Origin: Mesotoga sp. Brook.08.105.5.1
Lineage (GTDB): Bacteria; Thermotogota; Thermotogae; Petrotogales; Kosmotogaceae
Length of the DNA: 64,000 bases
Assembly (NCBI RefSeq): GCF_002752635.1
Contig: NZ_AYTW01000036.1
Location: forward strand, 1 to 64,000
Reading direction: 5' to 3'
Below are positions 27,159-36,105 of this stretch, piece after piece. The notes under the pieces were generated by a model, which had not been told where the DNA came from, made no database searches, and saw nothing but the letters and a program-made list of their open reading frames with translations. Each line of letters begins with the position of its first letter. Positions within the stretch are counted from its first letter, which is position 1. The position numbers and the translations under genes were made by a program.

Positions 27159-28175
27159 TTGTATTATATTGTCTCGTCAGGTGGCCTTATTCTTAAGGGA
27201 TTCAATTCGGATGACAAGGTCTATATGGAAGGAGATCTAGCAGACCCAATGTCTATAGTTGGTGAAAAGTACAGCGGAGATCTTCTTTCCATAGGGGATT
27301 CTTCAATTCTTGTTGGCGATAGGGATGAGCTCAGAGAATATCTGGTTGCCAGGCCGGAGAGACTCGAGAAGTTCCTTCAGAATGTCGAAGAAGATTTGAG
27401 ATCATGTTCCGAATCGAAGGGTCTTGATCTTGACGGTTTGGTTTCGATTTTGGTATCCATGAAGCAGCACTGGTTGAAGGAATACCCTCCACTATTGTTC
27501 GGCGAAAAGTCTCTTTACAGAAAGGGCATAAAGCTGATAGAGAGGAGGGAATACCCATCTGCTCAGGAAGTTCTGAAGAGTTATCTGGAACAGTATCAGA
27601 ACTCACCTTTGTCAAGACCGGTGAAACTCTACTATTCATTAAGCTGTTTTCTAAATAACTCTTTAGATCTGGCATTGACATCGATTCTGGAGATTGTTGA
27701 AGGAGAGGCAGACGAGATAGCTGGAATAGCTAGGTTCTTTGCTTGTCGCATGGGACTTCTAGAATCGGGATTCAAGTTCCTCTATAAGGGACCCGATTAC
27801 AGTTCAAACCTCTTCAGGAATTTGAGAAGGGACTCACGGAAAATCAGAAAGACCGATTCGGACAAGATTGTTGTTGAGGAGGGGAAAAGAGCCGGCAGTG
27901 CTATCTTTCTTCTCAAAGGAGAGATGATTCTCTCGAAAAGAAGAGAGAATGAAAACTCTGTTCTATTCTCGCTTAAATCTCCAAATTCTATCGGCGAAGT
28001 TCAGTTGCTGGCGAAGAGTAAGTGGGACACGACAGTTGTTGTTCGGAGAAATTCCGAGTATGTGCTCTTGGACAGAAGCCGGCTTGTTCAACACCTGATA
28101 CACAAATCTCCTCAAGACGGATTCAAGATGGTGGAGTATATTCTCGGGTATATGAGGCAGTCACTAATTTCATGA
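27159..28175 (+). CDS. cyclic nucleotide-binding-fold protein of unknown role
   Basis: A 338-aa protein with pieces of two cNMP-binding-like beta-rolls flanking a helical middle. N-terminal YYIVSSGGLILKGF and later SAIFLLKGEMILSKRRENENSVLFSLKSP with GEVQLLAKSKWDTTVVVRRNSEYVLLDR are Crp-like strands. Residues about 115-215 look like TPR-type helices (SAQEVLKSYLEQYQNSPLS). There is no helix-turn-helix. The TTG at 27159 has AGAAGG 5 bases upstream. However, the same frame stays open to 27093 and reads REIVLEGD...LYYIVSSG, the classical cNMP pattern, without a standard start codon. A one-base lesion after ATG 27089 or a non-canonical start may therefore have shortened it. It is possibly cotranscribed with ackA. 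Confidence 0.65.
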   Translation: MYYIVSSGGLILKGFNSDDKVYMEGDLADPMSIVGEKYSGDLLSIGDSSILVGDRDELREYLVARPERLEKFLQNVEEDLRSCSESKGLDLDGLVSILVSMKQHWLKEYPPLLFGEKSLYRKGIKLIERREYPSAQEVLKSYLEQYQNSPLSRPVKLYYSLSCFLNNSLDLALTSILEIVEGEADEIAGIARFFACRMGLLESGFKFLYKGPDYSSNLFRNLRRDSRKIRKTDSDKIVVEEGKRAGSAIFLLKGEMILSKRRENENSVLFSLKSPNSIGEVQLLAKSKWDTTVVVRRNSEYVLLDRSRLVQHLIHKSPQDGFKMVEYILGYMRQSLIS

Positions 28176-28178
28176 TGT

Positions 28179-29018
28179 TCAATGAATCTTGTAAATCATC
28201 TCGCTCTGCTTTAGCAAAACCTCAGGATCGAGTTCTGTTGCTTCCAGAAATAGCGGATCGTCATCCGGAACGGTAGGAAAGAGAGGAGTGAGCCCTTTGT
28301 CCTTAGCGATTCCGCAAAGCCCTCCTATTATTTCCCTATATGAGGAACTCTTTACTGGGCCAGCGTCTCTCACATAGAAGAGAGAATCCTTTTCCTGCCA
28401 GATGCAGTAGCCTCTTTCCTTTCCCTCGGAATTCTCAACGAAGTCAAAGTTGTACTGCTCTAGATGAGTGAAGCTAGAAGGCTCTCTTTCCCACTCGGGA
28501 TTTCTCTTGAAGTTGCTAATTGCAGAAAGAGCGCACTCTATAATTCTGCTTGAATCGGATTTCTTGAGTGAGAATCCCTTTGTGCCGGGTCTTTTGATGA
28601 AGAAAGTGATCAGATTACGTTTGTGCCTGAAGCCATACTTTTCATAAAAGGCGATTGCTGCAGAATCCTTTTCCGGGACCTCCAGAACAATTTGCTCACA
28701 ACCATTCCACTTTGCGATTTTAAGTGCCTCATCGACCATTCGGAAGCCAATTCCTTCTCTTCTGAAAGAAGACAAGACTCCCATCAGGTCGATTTTTGCT
28801 CTTTTGCCCCTGAAACTCAACAGCACAACTCCCGCATACTCTCCCTTTACTTCCATAACGAAGGATTCCGAAAGCGATATGTTGTTCTCTCTCACATCTC
28901 TCTCGAAACTCTCCAGAGTCCAGTGCATTCTGAGAACATAGTCCGAAAAAATCGAATTCAGAAGATTTACTAATTCAACTTTTGAGAGATCCTCAAGTTT
29001 ATGGAACAAGTTATCCAT
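28179..29018 (-). CDS. GNAT family N-acetyltransferase
   Basis: Acetyl-CoA-dependent N-acetyltransferase-like protein, 279 aa. The acetyl-CoA loop is in LSSFRREGIGFRMVDEAL (the RxxGxG motif), followed by GCEQIVLEVPEKDSAAIAFY and EKYGFRHKRNL, the standard end of a GNAT domain (about 40-145). The C-terminal half (about 150-279) looks like a second, degenerate GNAT half. ATG 29018 overlaps the upstream gene's end by 8 bases. The substrate is unknown. The 3' end is 3 bases from the convergent cNMP-fold gene. Confidence 0.82.
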   Translation of the reverse strand: MDNLFHKLEDLSKVELVNLLNSIFSDYVLRMHWTLESFERDVRENNISLSESFVMEVKGEYAGVVLLSFRGKRAKIDLMGVLSSFRREGIGFRMVDEALKIAKWNGCEQIVLEVPEKDSAAIAFYEKYGFRHKRNLITFFIKRPGTKGFSLKKSDSSRIIECALSAISNFKRNPEWEREPSSFTHLEQYNFDFVENSEGKERGYCIWQEKDSLFYVRDAGPVKSSSYREIIGGLCGIAKDKGLTPLFPTVPDDDPLFLEATELDPEVLLKQSEMIYKIH

Positions 29019-29400
29019 CAAGTTTTTCCCGCCTCGCTTTCACAAAGTAGTTGTGTTCCTCCGCCAATTCAGAAAGTAAATCACTCATCTTCCAGTTCAT
29101 ATTCGATTCAGTGGTGGTTGCGAATACCAAGTCTCTCCCAAGATACCGACGGATTTGTTTAATGATCTGACCAATATAACTGTTCTCAAACCCACTAAAA
29201 ATCACATAACATAGAACCTCGCCGGAAGTCAAGGGAGCCTCCTTCTTTGGACATTCCGAATTCAGAATTTCCTTCAGAGTTAAGTTCTCCAACCCACGGC
29301 AGTCGATTACCGTGGTGTCCTTGAATGATTTTCGAAGGACCTCTGTTGCCGCTTCGTCACAGTGAAGAAGGACCGCACGCTGGAGCTCGAAAGTACTCAT
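29011..29400 (-). CDS. DUF3783-like protein
   Basis: A 129-aa cytoplasmic protein. RAVLLHCDEAATEVLRKSF at the start and the C-terminal LVFATTTESNMNWKMSDLLSELAEEHNYF match my memory of DUF3783, a small domain of unknown function in anaerobic Firmicutes and Thermotogota. It has GAGGTGATTGA before ATG and is translationally coupled to the acetyltransferase downstream. A minus-strand promoter-like TAGAAT lies a short distance upstream. The function is unknown. Confidence 0.7.
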   Translation of the reverse strand: MSTFELQRAVLLHCDEAATEVLRKSFKDTTVIDCRGLENLTLKEILNSECPKKEAPLTSGEVLCYVIFSGFENSYIGQIIKQIRRYLGRDLVFATTTESNMNWKMSDLLSELAEEHNYFVKARREKLDG

Positions 29401-29580
29401 TCAATCACCTCAGAACAATTCTAGCACAGCCATACCCGCTCAAAGCCAACGGTTACCTATGGGCTAACTTTGTGAGCTGCTCGCTGTAAATCCGTGCAGA
29501 CTGTTATTAATGGGAAGCCAATGGAAAAACGGAGACATTGATCGAAGCCTCAGGTTATAATAAATGAGGGAGGCGGGCTT

Positions 29581-30555
29581 GTGATAGTCCATGTTGGAAG
29601 ATTTAGAAGTAGCAAGAGACAAGAATTCTGGGGAGTTGTTGAAGAGGGTTTTGTCCGTCCTCTGGATGTGGAATGTTCAACGACGGGTGACTTTCTTAGC
29701 TCGGTATCTGAGGATCTCAAGCAACTCAAGGACCTTGCTTCCGAAGAAAAGATCGTTCTCTCCGAGATTGAGGTTCTATCTCCTATAACAAAACCATGCA
29801 GGGTTATTTGCCAGGGAAAGAACTATCTGGATCATCTTCTGGATACGGGAACAAGGCAGAAAGACAAGAAGTACAACATGTTCTTCAACAAATCCTCTGC
29901 TTCAATATCAGATCCTTGTTCACCAATTGTTAGGCCACTTGGGGTACGGCTTCTAGATTATGAAGTGGAGCTGGGCCTTGTCATCAGAGCTCAAATAAGC
30001 CGAAGTATCGATGTTGACTCATCGCAACTCACTACTTACGTAGGTGGAATCGTTATGGCGAATGATGTTTCAGCGAGGGATGTCCAGTTACCTCAGTCTC
30101 AGTTCTTTAAGGGTAAAAGCTATCGTACTTTCTGCCCTATAGGTCCGTTCATGGCGATGTTTGATGAAGAGGAGACGGAATGTGTCGCGAATCTCAATCT
30201 CGAACTGAGTGTAAATGGTTCCGTCAGGCAGAGTGCTTCGACATCTAGCATGATTTATAGCCCTGCAGAGACGATTTCGGAGCTGAGTCGGTTTTCAGAT
30301 CTTTACCCTGGAGACGTTATTCTCACGGGTACTCCGAAAGGGACCGCACTCAGTACAAAAAAGGGGTTTCGTTCGTGGTTCATTGGTCAGCTTTCTGAGT
30401 CCAAAAGATGGGAGATCTTTGTTAGAGATCAGCAGAAGAGCGGGAGATATTTGAACCCCGGGGATGTTGTTGAATCCAGGATATTCTCTTCAGATGGCAG
30501 AATAAGTCTTGGTTTGCAAAGAAACGTGGTTGTTGGTGAGGAGGAAGCGTATTAA
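29581..30555 (+). CDS. fumarylacetoacetate hydrolase family protein
   Basis: Metal-dependent enzyme of the FAH superfamily, 324 aa (hydrolases, decarboxylases or isomerases acting on 2-oxo or acylpyruvate compounds). RVICQGKNYLDHLLDTG leads into the fold. DYEVELGLVI carries the ExE-type metal ligands. YVGGIVMANDVSARDVQ, KGKSYRTFCPIGPFM and YPGDVILTGTPKGTA are the family blocks. A C-terminal extension after TGTPKG is longer than usual. GTG start with GGGAGG. It overlaps the degV start by one base. The substrate cannot be inferred. Confidence 0.9.
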   Translation: MIVHVGRFRSSKRQEFWGVVEEGFVRPLDVECSTTGDFLSSVSEDLKQLKDLASEEKIVLSEIEVLSPITKPCRVICQGKNYLDHLLDTGTRQKDKKYNMFFNKSSASISDPCSPIVRPLGVRLLDYEVELGLVIRAQISRSIDVDSSQLTTYVGGIVMANDVSARDVQLPQSQFFKGKSYRTFCPIGPFMAMFDEEETECVANLNLELSVNGSVRQSASTSSMIYSPAETISELSRFSDLYPGDVILTGTPKGTALSTKKGFRSWFIGQLSESKRWEIFVRDQQKSGRYLNPGDVVESRIFSSDGRISLGLQRNVVVGEEEAY

Positions 30556-31415
30556 TGATAGGAATTATTTGTGACTCAATCGTCGATCTTCCTTTGGAGC
30601 TGGCTGAAAGAGAAGATGTGTACATCGTTCCTGTGATGGTTGTTCTGGGAGAAAAGTCCTTTCGCGAGGGCGTAGAAATAAGCAAGGCCGAAATTGCGGA
30701 CTTTCTTGACGACAACTTTGCCAGAACGTCACTCCCTAGCCCTGGTGACGTGATGAAGGCCTTCGAGACAATGTATGCAAGAGGTTACGATGAACTTCTT
30801 GTTGTCAATCTTTCCGGTGGGCTTAGCGGAACTCATAATTTATTCAAGACGATAGGTGAACAGTTTGCTAGCGAGCGCAAGTCGGTTGTCATAGAATCGG
30901 TAGATTCTTTGTCACTTTCGGGCGGAATAGCCATGCTTGTCTACAAGGCAATAAAGATGAAAGAACGTGGAGACTCTTTGAGAGTAATCGCATCAGACCT
31001 TAGAAGTTGCGCAGGAATCAAGAACATAGTCTTCTTCACTTTGCCGACATTGAAGTATCTCAAACAGAGCGGGAGAATAGGAAGGCTTGAGGGTTCTGTA
31101 GGAGAAATACTCAATGTGAAACCTATAGGAACAATCGACAGTAGTGGTGTTTTCACCCTCTCCGGCAAAGCCAGGGGGATGAAAAAGGCCGTTGAAAAGA
31201 TGGTAGATCGTCTGCTAGACACAGTCAAAGGAAAGAAAGTCCTTTGTGTTGCTCTGTATCATTCTGGAGATGACAGCAATACGGTCTCCCTGGTTGATTG
31301 GGTCAGAACGAAAATCTCTTCGCTTTCTGAGAATTTGCTTGCAGGAGAGTTATCCTCTGGAATCCTGGTCCACGGAGGGAAAGGAATTATTGGGATAGGG
31401 GCCTTGATTGCGTAG
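30555..31415 (+). CDS. DegV family fatty-acid-binding protein
   Basis: DegV (FakB-like) protein, 286 aa, of a family whose characterised members hand bound fatty acids to a kinase. IGIICDSIVDLPLELAE is the N-terminal block. DDNFARTSLPSPGDVMKAFE carries the TSxPS-type loop, and VVNLSGGLSGTHN the ligand-contacting Ser. RIGRLEGSVGEILNVKPIG and the C-terminal HGGKGIIGIGAL complete the fold. The start ATG overlaps the stop of the FAH gene (TAATG). The role here is inferred from family only. Confidence 0.92.
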   Translation: MIGIICDSIVDLPLELAEREDVYIVPVMVVLGEKSFREGVEISKAEIADFLDDNFARTSLPSPGDVMKAFETMYARGYDELLVVNLSGGLSGTHNLFKTIGEQFASERKSVVIESVDSLSLSGGIAMLVYKAIKMKERGDSLRVIASDLRSCAGIKNIVFFTLPTLKYLKQSGRIGRLEGSVGEILNVKPIGTIDSSGVFTLSGKARGMKKAVEKMVDRLLDTVKGKKVLCVALYHSGDDSNTVSLVDWVRTKISSLSENLLAGELSSGILVHGGKGIIGIGALIA

Positions 31416-31610
31416 GAATAATAAGATCCAGTAATCTTAACTAATGCACTGAAATCGTTGGAAGAAGCGTATCAAGTAAATCGATTGCCCAACAAGAAGC
31501 AACAGTGAGCAACGGAAAGATCTCAGGATTTATCTGCAGGATACAACAGCTAATTTGCCTTTTTCTTCGATATTTATTCTTCATTCACTCAAATAAAGGA
31601 TATTCACGTT
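31416..31610. other. intergenic stretch before the lacI-type promoter
   Basis: AT-rich, no gene. Beyond the promoter starting at 31611 I find no terminator or other element in it. Confidence 0.5.
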
Positions 31611-31651
31611 TTGACTGACTTAATTGAATTGTTATAATGGAAGCGATTCCA
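31611..31651 (+). promoter_or_regulatory. promoter with overlapping LacI-type operator
   Basis: TTGACT (31611-31616), a 16-base spacer and TATAAT (31633-31638) form a near-consensus promoter. The -10 runs directly into TGGAAGCGATTCCA (31638-31651), an inverted repeat with a central CG as usual for LacI/GalR operators. Since the next gene encodes a LacI-family regulator, this is probably its autoregulatory operator, with the repressor blocking the transcription start. Confidence 0.8.
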
Positions 31652-31680
31652 AATTCCTATTGATTATAGGAGCGATCTCT

Positions 31681-32670
31681 TTGAAGAAGCCAACTATTAA
31701 GGATGTTGCAGCTCTTTCCGGAGTTGGAACCGGTACCGTTTCGCGTGTACTAAATGGCGGTTCTGTTAAAGAGGCAACCAGGATTAAGGTTGTTAGAGCG
31801 ATTGAGAAATTAGGTTATCAACCGAATCAAACGGCAAGAACACTGGCGGGAGGCAAGACAAGAAGAATTCTCTTCCTGATGCCGGAAGTCAGGACTGAGT
31901 TCCATTGGAGAGTTATGAAGTCGTTTGATGACTATCTCGACATGAAAAACTACGAGATGGTAATTTATCCTGTGTTTTCGGAAAGGAGACTGAGCAGACT
32001 TAGGAGAGATCTTGCTTTGCTTCATGACTCAGATGGGGCTGTAGTTTGTACAATGAACACAGAATTCTTGCTTAAGAACGGTATTGACTTCGGAACAAAC
32101 ATAGTCTTTTTTGAGGCTCAATCCGAGGAGTACGACTGTGTTTATCTGGATAATGTCATGGGCGGAAGGATGGCTGCCGAGCTGCTCATTGAGTGTGGCT
32201 CATCAGATTTCTTTGTGATCTCTTTTGAGGAAGAAAACACTATTCTAGCAACTGAGAATTTCGAAAAGAGAATTGAGGGCTTTATCGACATTCTCCGGGA
32301 CAAGGGATATGATTTTGACCCAGAGAGGCTCGTCTACACATCGTTCTTCTTCGAAACGGCTCACGAAAAGATTGCACGGATCCTTTCTGAAAACACTAAA
32401 CCCGGCATTTTCGCATTGGCCGACAATTTTGCCCTTGAGGTTCTTCAGACTGCTGCTGCTATGAAGAAGATTCCTGGAAAGGATTTTTTCCTTGTGGGAT
32501 ATGATAATCAGAGTTGGACTCAAAGAGCTGGTTTGACTACAATCGAGCAGCCAATGGAAGAAATGGGGAAGAAAACAGCGGAGCTGATAATCCAAAAGAT
32601 AGAAGCACCAGGACAGTATGTTCAGCCGGTTAGATTCCTGCCCAAGCTAAAACGCAGGAGGACGGCCTGA
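31681..32670 (+). CDS. LacI family transcriptional regulator of the trehalose-type locus
   Basis: DNA-binding repressor, 329 aa. The N-terminus KKPTIKDVAALSGVGTGTVS is the LacI helix-turn-helix, followed by RVLNGG and the hinge YQPNQTARTLAGGKT. The rest is the periplasmic-binding-protein-like effector domain (VYLDNVMGGRMAAELLIE, DNFALEVLQTA, TTIEQPMEEMGKKTAELI). I start at TTG 31681, behind ATAGGAG; a TTG at 31624 would add 19 non-family residues and lies inside the promoter. It is followed after 26 bases by the transporter permeases and, farther on, treT. It probably senses the imported sugar. Confidence 0.93.
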   Translation: MKKPTIKDVAALSGVGTGTVSRVLNGGSVKEATRIKVVRAIEKLGYQPNQTARTLAGGKTRRILFLMPEVRTEFHWRVMKSFDDYLDMKNYEMVIYPVFSERRLSRLRRDLALLHDSDGAVVCTMNTEFLLKNGIDFGTNIVFFEAQSEEYDCVYLDNVMGGRMAAELLIECGSSDFFVISFEEENTILATENFEKRIEGFIDILRDKGYDFDPERLVYTSFFFETAHEKIARILSENTKPGIFALADNFALEVLQTAAAMKKIPGKDFFLVGYDNQSWTQRAGLTTIEQPMEEMGKKTAELIIQKIEAPGQYVQPVRFLPKLKRRRTA

Positions 32671-32696
32671 TTTATCTCTAATAGTGAGGAGGATTT

Positions 32697-33773
32697 ATGG
32701 CCAGGAAAGATAAGCTATCACTTGCTCAGAAGGAACAGAGAACCGCTTACAAATTGCTTATTCCAGCTCTGCTGATCCTAGCGGCCGTTGCTTTTTATCC
32801 CCTGTTTCAGGTTTTCTACACGAGTCTCACCGACAAGGTCTTCGCCTCGGGAAAGGACGAGGCGCCTGAGTTCATAGGGCTAGAAAACTATAAGAGTCTG
32901 CTCGGGCTTACAATACGGGAACTACCTGCAGTGTTAGATGATTCAACCGGAGAAACATTGATTGACGAGTCAACGGGTAGACCAGTATATGAAAGAGCGA
33001 TTAGAGTCTTGCCCAGAAGTCCGATCAGGTACAGAGAGTGGTTTCAGTTTTCTTTTTTCGGACGGCGTTATGTAGTAGGTGCGAGAGATCCTGAGTTCAT
33101 GAAGGCGATCTGGAATACGCTGGTCTTCACTGTTATTTCGGTCTTTCTAGAGACTATTCTTGGTCTTGGAGTTGCACTTGTAGTGAACAGCAACTTCAAG
33201 GGGAAAGGAATTATGAGAGCTACAATGCTTGTTCCCTGGGCCGTTATTACCGTTGTCTCAGCAAGGATATGGGAGTGGATGCTTCAACCAACGAGAGCTG
33301 GTCTTTTCAACATGGTCATTAGTAGACTGGGCTTGGGCGATGGAGATCTTTCGTTCCTCAGTATGTCAGGTCTGCAAATGCCCACTCTCATAGCTGTAGA
33401 TGTTTGGAAAACAACGCCGTTCATGGCGCTTCTGATTCTTGCGGGATTGCAGCTTATCCCGAGAGAACTCTATGAAGCTGGAAGGGTTGATGGAGCAAGT
33501 AGAATTAGACAGTTTCTCTCTATCACAATGCCGCTTTTAAAGCCTACGTTAGCTGTAGCGCTCATCTTCAGAACGCTTGACGCCCTAAGAGTGTTTGACG
33601 TATTTCAGGTCTTGATGGGCAACCGGATGTACTCTATGGCCTCATACAATTATTATCAGCTGATCGGGAACAGGAATATGGGACTAGCTTCGGCAATAGG
33701 CGTAATAATATTCTTCCTAATCGGTATCTTCGCTGTGATTTACATGAGGCTTATGGGAGTTGATGAAGAATGA
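32697..33773 (+). CDS. sugar ABC transporter permease, MalF type (trehalose/maltose locus)
   Basis: Inner-membrane permease, 358 aa. The first helix is LLIPALLILAAVAFYPLFQVFY and there are about six membrane segments in total. The coupling loop is YEAGRVDGASRIRQF. An insertion of about 70 residues between helices 1 and 2 (roughly 65-135, with DDSTGETLIDESTGRPVYE) faces the periplasm, resembling the large P2 loop of MalF-type maltose and trehalose permeases. RBS GAGGAGG. It overlaps the next permease gene by 4 bases. Confidence 0.93.
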   Translation: MARKDKLSLAQKEQRTAYKLLIPALLILAAVAFYPLFQVFYTSLTDKVFASGKDEAPEFIGLENYKSLLGLTIRELPAVLDDSTGETLIDESTGRPVYERAIRVLPRSPIRYREWFQFSFFGRRYVVGARDPEFMKAIWNTLVFTVISVFLETILGLGVALVVNSNFKGKGIMRATMLVPWAVITVVSARIWEWMLQPTRAGLFNMVISRLGLGDGDLSFLSMSGLQMPTLIAVDVWKTTPFMALLILAGLQLIPRELYEAGRVDGASRIRQFLSITMPLLKPTLAVALIFRTLDALRVFDVFQVLMGNRMYSMASYNYYQLIGNRNMGLASAIGVIIFFLIGIFAVIYMRLMGVDEE

Positions 33774-34636
33774 AGAAGAATAGATTGCTCTGGTTCATAG
33801 GGAGAGTAGCTTTCTGGGTACTCGTACTGTTCATATTCTTTTACATGCTATTTCCGTTCTACTGGGCAGTTAACTCCTCGCTGAAGTCTGAGGCTCAACT
33901 ACAGATGACCCCCGCTACTTTTGTTCCTGTGGACGGAAATGGAAAGTTCTCGCCGACACTTCAGAATTATGTTGCTGTGTTCAATGACGGGACCTTCGTT
34001 AGAGCTTTGTGGAACAGCACCATAGTTGCAGGACTAACTACAGTTCTTGCTCTAGGAGTTGGGTCTTTTGCGGCCTACGCAATGGGAAAACTTAGGTTCA
34101 AAGGGAAGAAGATAACACTCTATCTAATCCTTTCGCTAACCATGTTTCCTCAAATCACTGTACTCTCTGGGTTATACGCGGTAATCACAACGCTGAATCT
34201 AGGTGCTAGATTGAGTTTGATCCTCTCTTATATGATTTTTACTTTGCCTTTTACAACATGGGTTCTTACAGCTTTTTTCAAAGAGCTTCCTACGGAGATT
34301 ATGCAGTCGGCATGGGTCGACGGTGCAACTCCATTCCAAACTTTCTATATGATCTTGCTGCCTTTGACAGCGCCGGCCCTAGTAACAGCAGGATTACTGG
34401 CATTTATAGCTGCTTGGAACGAGTACATATTTGCTCTTACATTCACAACTATTGCGCCTCAAGCAAGGACAATTCCCGTCGCGATTTCGTTGTTCACAGG
34501 GAGTGTCTCGAGACAGGTTCCCTTTGGCGAGATCATGGCTGGCGCAGTAGTGGTTACAGTACCGGTTGTAGTTCTTGTTTTCATCTTCCAAAGACGAATT
34601 GTGCAAGGATTGACTGCCGGGGCGGTAAAGGGATAG
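33770..34636 (+). CDS. sugar ABC transporter permease, MalG type (trehalose/maltose locus)
   Basis: Inner-membrane permease, 288 aa, six helices. The coupling loop is MQSAWVDGATPFQTF, with SAW where EAA is usual. It ends in the typical VQGLTAGAVKG. The ATG overlaps the stop of the MalF-like gene (ATGA). The ATPase is not encoded in the operon. The 125 bases that follow, before the binding-protein gene, hold only a strong ribosome site and no clear gene. Confidence 0.93.
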   Translation: MKKNRLLWFIGRVAFWVLVLFIFFYMLFPFYWAVNSSLKSEAQLQMTPATFVPVDGNGKFSPTLQNYVAVFNDGTFVRALWNSTIVAGLTTVLALGVGSFAAYAMGKLRFKGKKITLYLILSLTMFPQITVLSGLYAVITTLNLGARLSLILSYMIFTLPFTTWVLTAFFKELPTEIMQSAWVDGATPFQTFYMILLPLTAPALVTAGLLAFIAAWNEYIFALTFTTIAPQARTIPVAISLFTGSVSRQVPFGEIMAGAVVVTVPVVVLVFIFQRRIVQGLTAGAVKG

Positions 34637-34761
34637 CGATGCTGAAATTATATGAATGTTTCGTTTCAATGCTAACGGGAGGTGATTTGAAGAGTCAAAG
34701 TAACTAAATGAGATTTGAGGATTGATGAAACTCAAAAAAACTCTTTTGAAGGAGGGGTATT

Positions 34762-36030
34762 ATGAAAAAGGTACTTTTAACTCTCATGGTAGTATCATTC
34801 GCGTTAATGGCCATTTCCCAAACTGTGATTACGGTAGCCGCAGGAGCTGTCGGTCAGGAACTCGAGCTAACAAGGAAGGCTGCTGAGATGTATATGGAGA
34901 TCCATCCGGATGTCACGGTAAGAGTTCTCGACACTCCAGATATGGTACAGGACAGACTAGGTCTCTATCTCCAGTTCCTCGAAGCAAGAAGTCCCGAGAT
35001 TGACGTTTATCAGGTGGACGTAATCTGGCCCGGCGACCTCGCAGAACACTTCGTAGATCTTTACGAGTACAACGCCGACAAGGTTGTATCGATGCACTTT
35101 CCGGCAATAGTTGAGAATAACACAGTAGATGGAAAACTGGTTGCCATTCCATGGTTCACGGATGCCGGACTTCTCTACTACAGGACCGACCTTCTTGAAA
35201 AGTATGGGCTTGCTGTGCCGAAGACCTGGGACGAACTGGAAGAGACAGCAAGAATAATACAGGAAGGCGAGAGGAAAACAAATCCCGACTTTTGGGGATT
35301 TGTTTGGCAGGGAAACGCCTATGAGGGCTTAACATGTGACGCTCTTGAATGGCTTGCTTCAAACGATGCAGGTACGATTATCAGCGCCGACAAGAAGATA
35401 ACAATTGCCAATGCAAACGCCGTTGAGATACTTGAAAAGGCCGCCGGCTGGGTAGGCACGATTTCTCCAAGTGGTGTCTTGACATTTGCCGAAGAGGATG
35501 CAAGAGCGGTATGGCAGACAGGGAACGCTGCTTTCATGAGAAACTGGCCATACGCTTATTCACTAAGCAGAGGCGAGGACAGCGCCGTAGCAGGAAAGTT
35601 TGACGTCTCTCCTCTACCTGCAGGAAAGAGCGGTAGCGGAGCGGCAACGCTTGGCGGTTGGCAGCTCTCGGTTAGCAAGTACAGCAGAAATCCGGAAATT
35701 GCAGCCGATGTGGCGCTCTTCATGGCTGGATATGAAGTTCAGAAGATGAGGGCAGTAGAAGGCTCCTTTAACCCCACAATTGGGGCTCTTTATGCGGATT
35801 ACGAAGTGCTAAAAGCCAATCCGTTTTTTGGTTCATTGTATGATGTGTTTATAAATGCCGTTGCTAGACCTTCAACGGCGACCGCGCCACGATATAATGA
35901 AGTGTCTACTCTCTTCTTCAAGGCGGTTCATAACATCCTCTTGGGTACAGCAGATGCTCAGAACGCTCTTGAAGAACTCGCTCTTGATCTGGAAGATCTA
36001 ACAGGTTTTGAAGTAGTTTGGGGCTTCTAG
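34762..36030 (+). CDS. sugar ABC transporter substrate-binding protein (probable trehalose/maltose)
   Basis: Periplasmic binding protein, 422 aa, with signal peptide MKKVLLTLMVVSFALMAIS. VITVAAGAVGQELELTRKAA starts the mature domain. YQVDVIWPGDLAEHFVDLY and AIPWFTDAGLLYYRTDLLEKYG are strongly like the trehalose/maltose-binding protein (MalE/TreE) group of Thermotogota and Thermococcus. GGWQLSVSKYSRNPE and the C-terminal helices are normal. Ribosome site AAGGAGGGG. A 14-bp hairpin lies just after its stop, before treT. The ligand is inferred from family likeness and treT linkage. Confidence 0.93.
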   Translation: MKKVLLTLMVVSFALMAISQTVITVAAGAVGQELELTRKAAEMYMEIHPDVTVRVLDTPDMVQDRLGLYLQFLEARSPEIDVYQVDVIWPGDLAEHFVDLYEYNADKVVSMHFPAIVENNTVDGKLVAIPWFTDAGLLYYRTDLLEKYGLAVPKTWDELEETARIIQEGERKTNPDFWGFVWQGNAYEGLTCDALEWLASNDAGTIISADKKITIANANAVEILEKAAGWVGTISPSGVLTFAEEDARAVWQTGNAAFMRNWPYAYSLSRGEDSAVAGKFDVSPLPAGKSGSGAATLGGWQLSVSKYSRNPEIAADVALFMAGYEVQKMRAVEGSFNPTIGALYADYEVLKANPFFGSLYDVFINAVARPSTATAPRYNEVSTLFFKAVHNILLGTADAQNALEELALDLEDLTGFEVVWGF

Positions 36031-36044
36031 TAACTGTCTAACTT

Positions 36045-36076
36045 GGTTAGCTGGTCCCAATCGGGACCAGCTAACC
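36045..36076 (+). terminator. 14-bp hairpin between binding-protein gene and treT
   Basis: A perfect 14-bp stem (arms 36045-36058 and 36063-36076, tetraloop AATC), followed by TTTT, starts 15 bases after the binding-protein stop. It is likely a partial terminator or 3'-end stabiliser that keeps binding protein abundant relative to TreT, because treT follows only 30 bases later with no promoter in between. Confidence 0.85.
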
Positions 36077-36105
36077 TTTTGCCAAAGCAGAAAGAAGGTG
36101 TGGAC

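Noticed and set aside
34639-34707. 22-codon frame between the MalG-like gene and the binding-protein gene
   Set aside because: It starts 2 bases after a stop with no ribosome site of its own; the GGAGGTGA inside it leads only to a six-codon frame.
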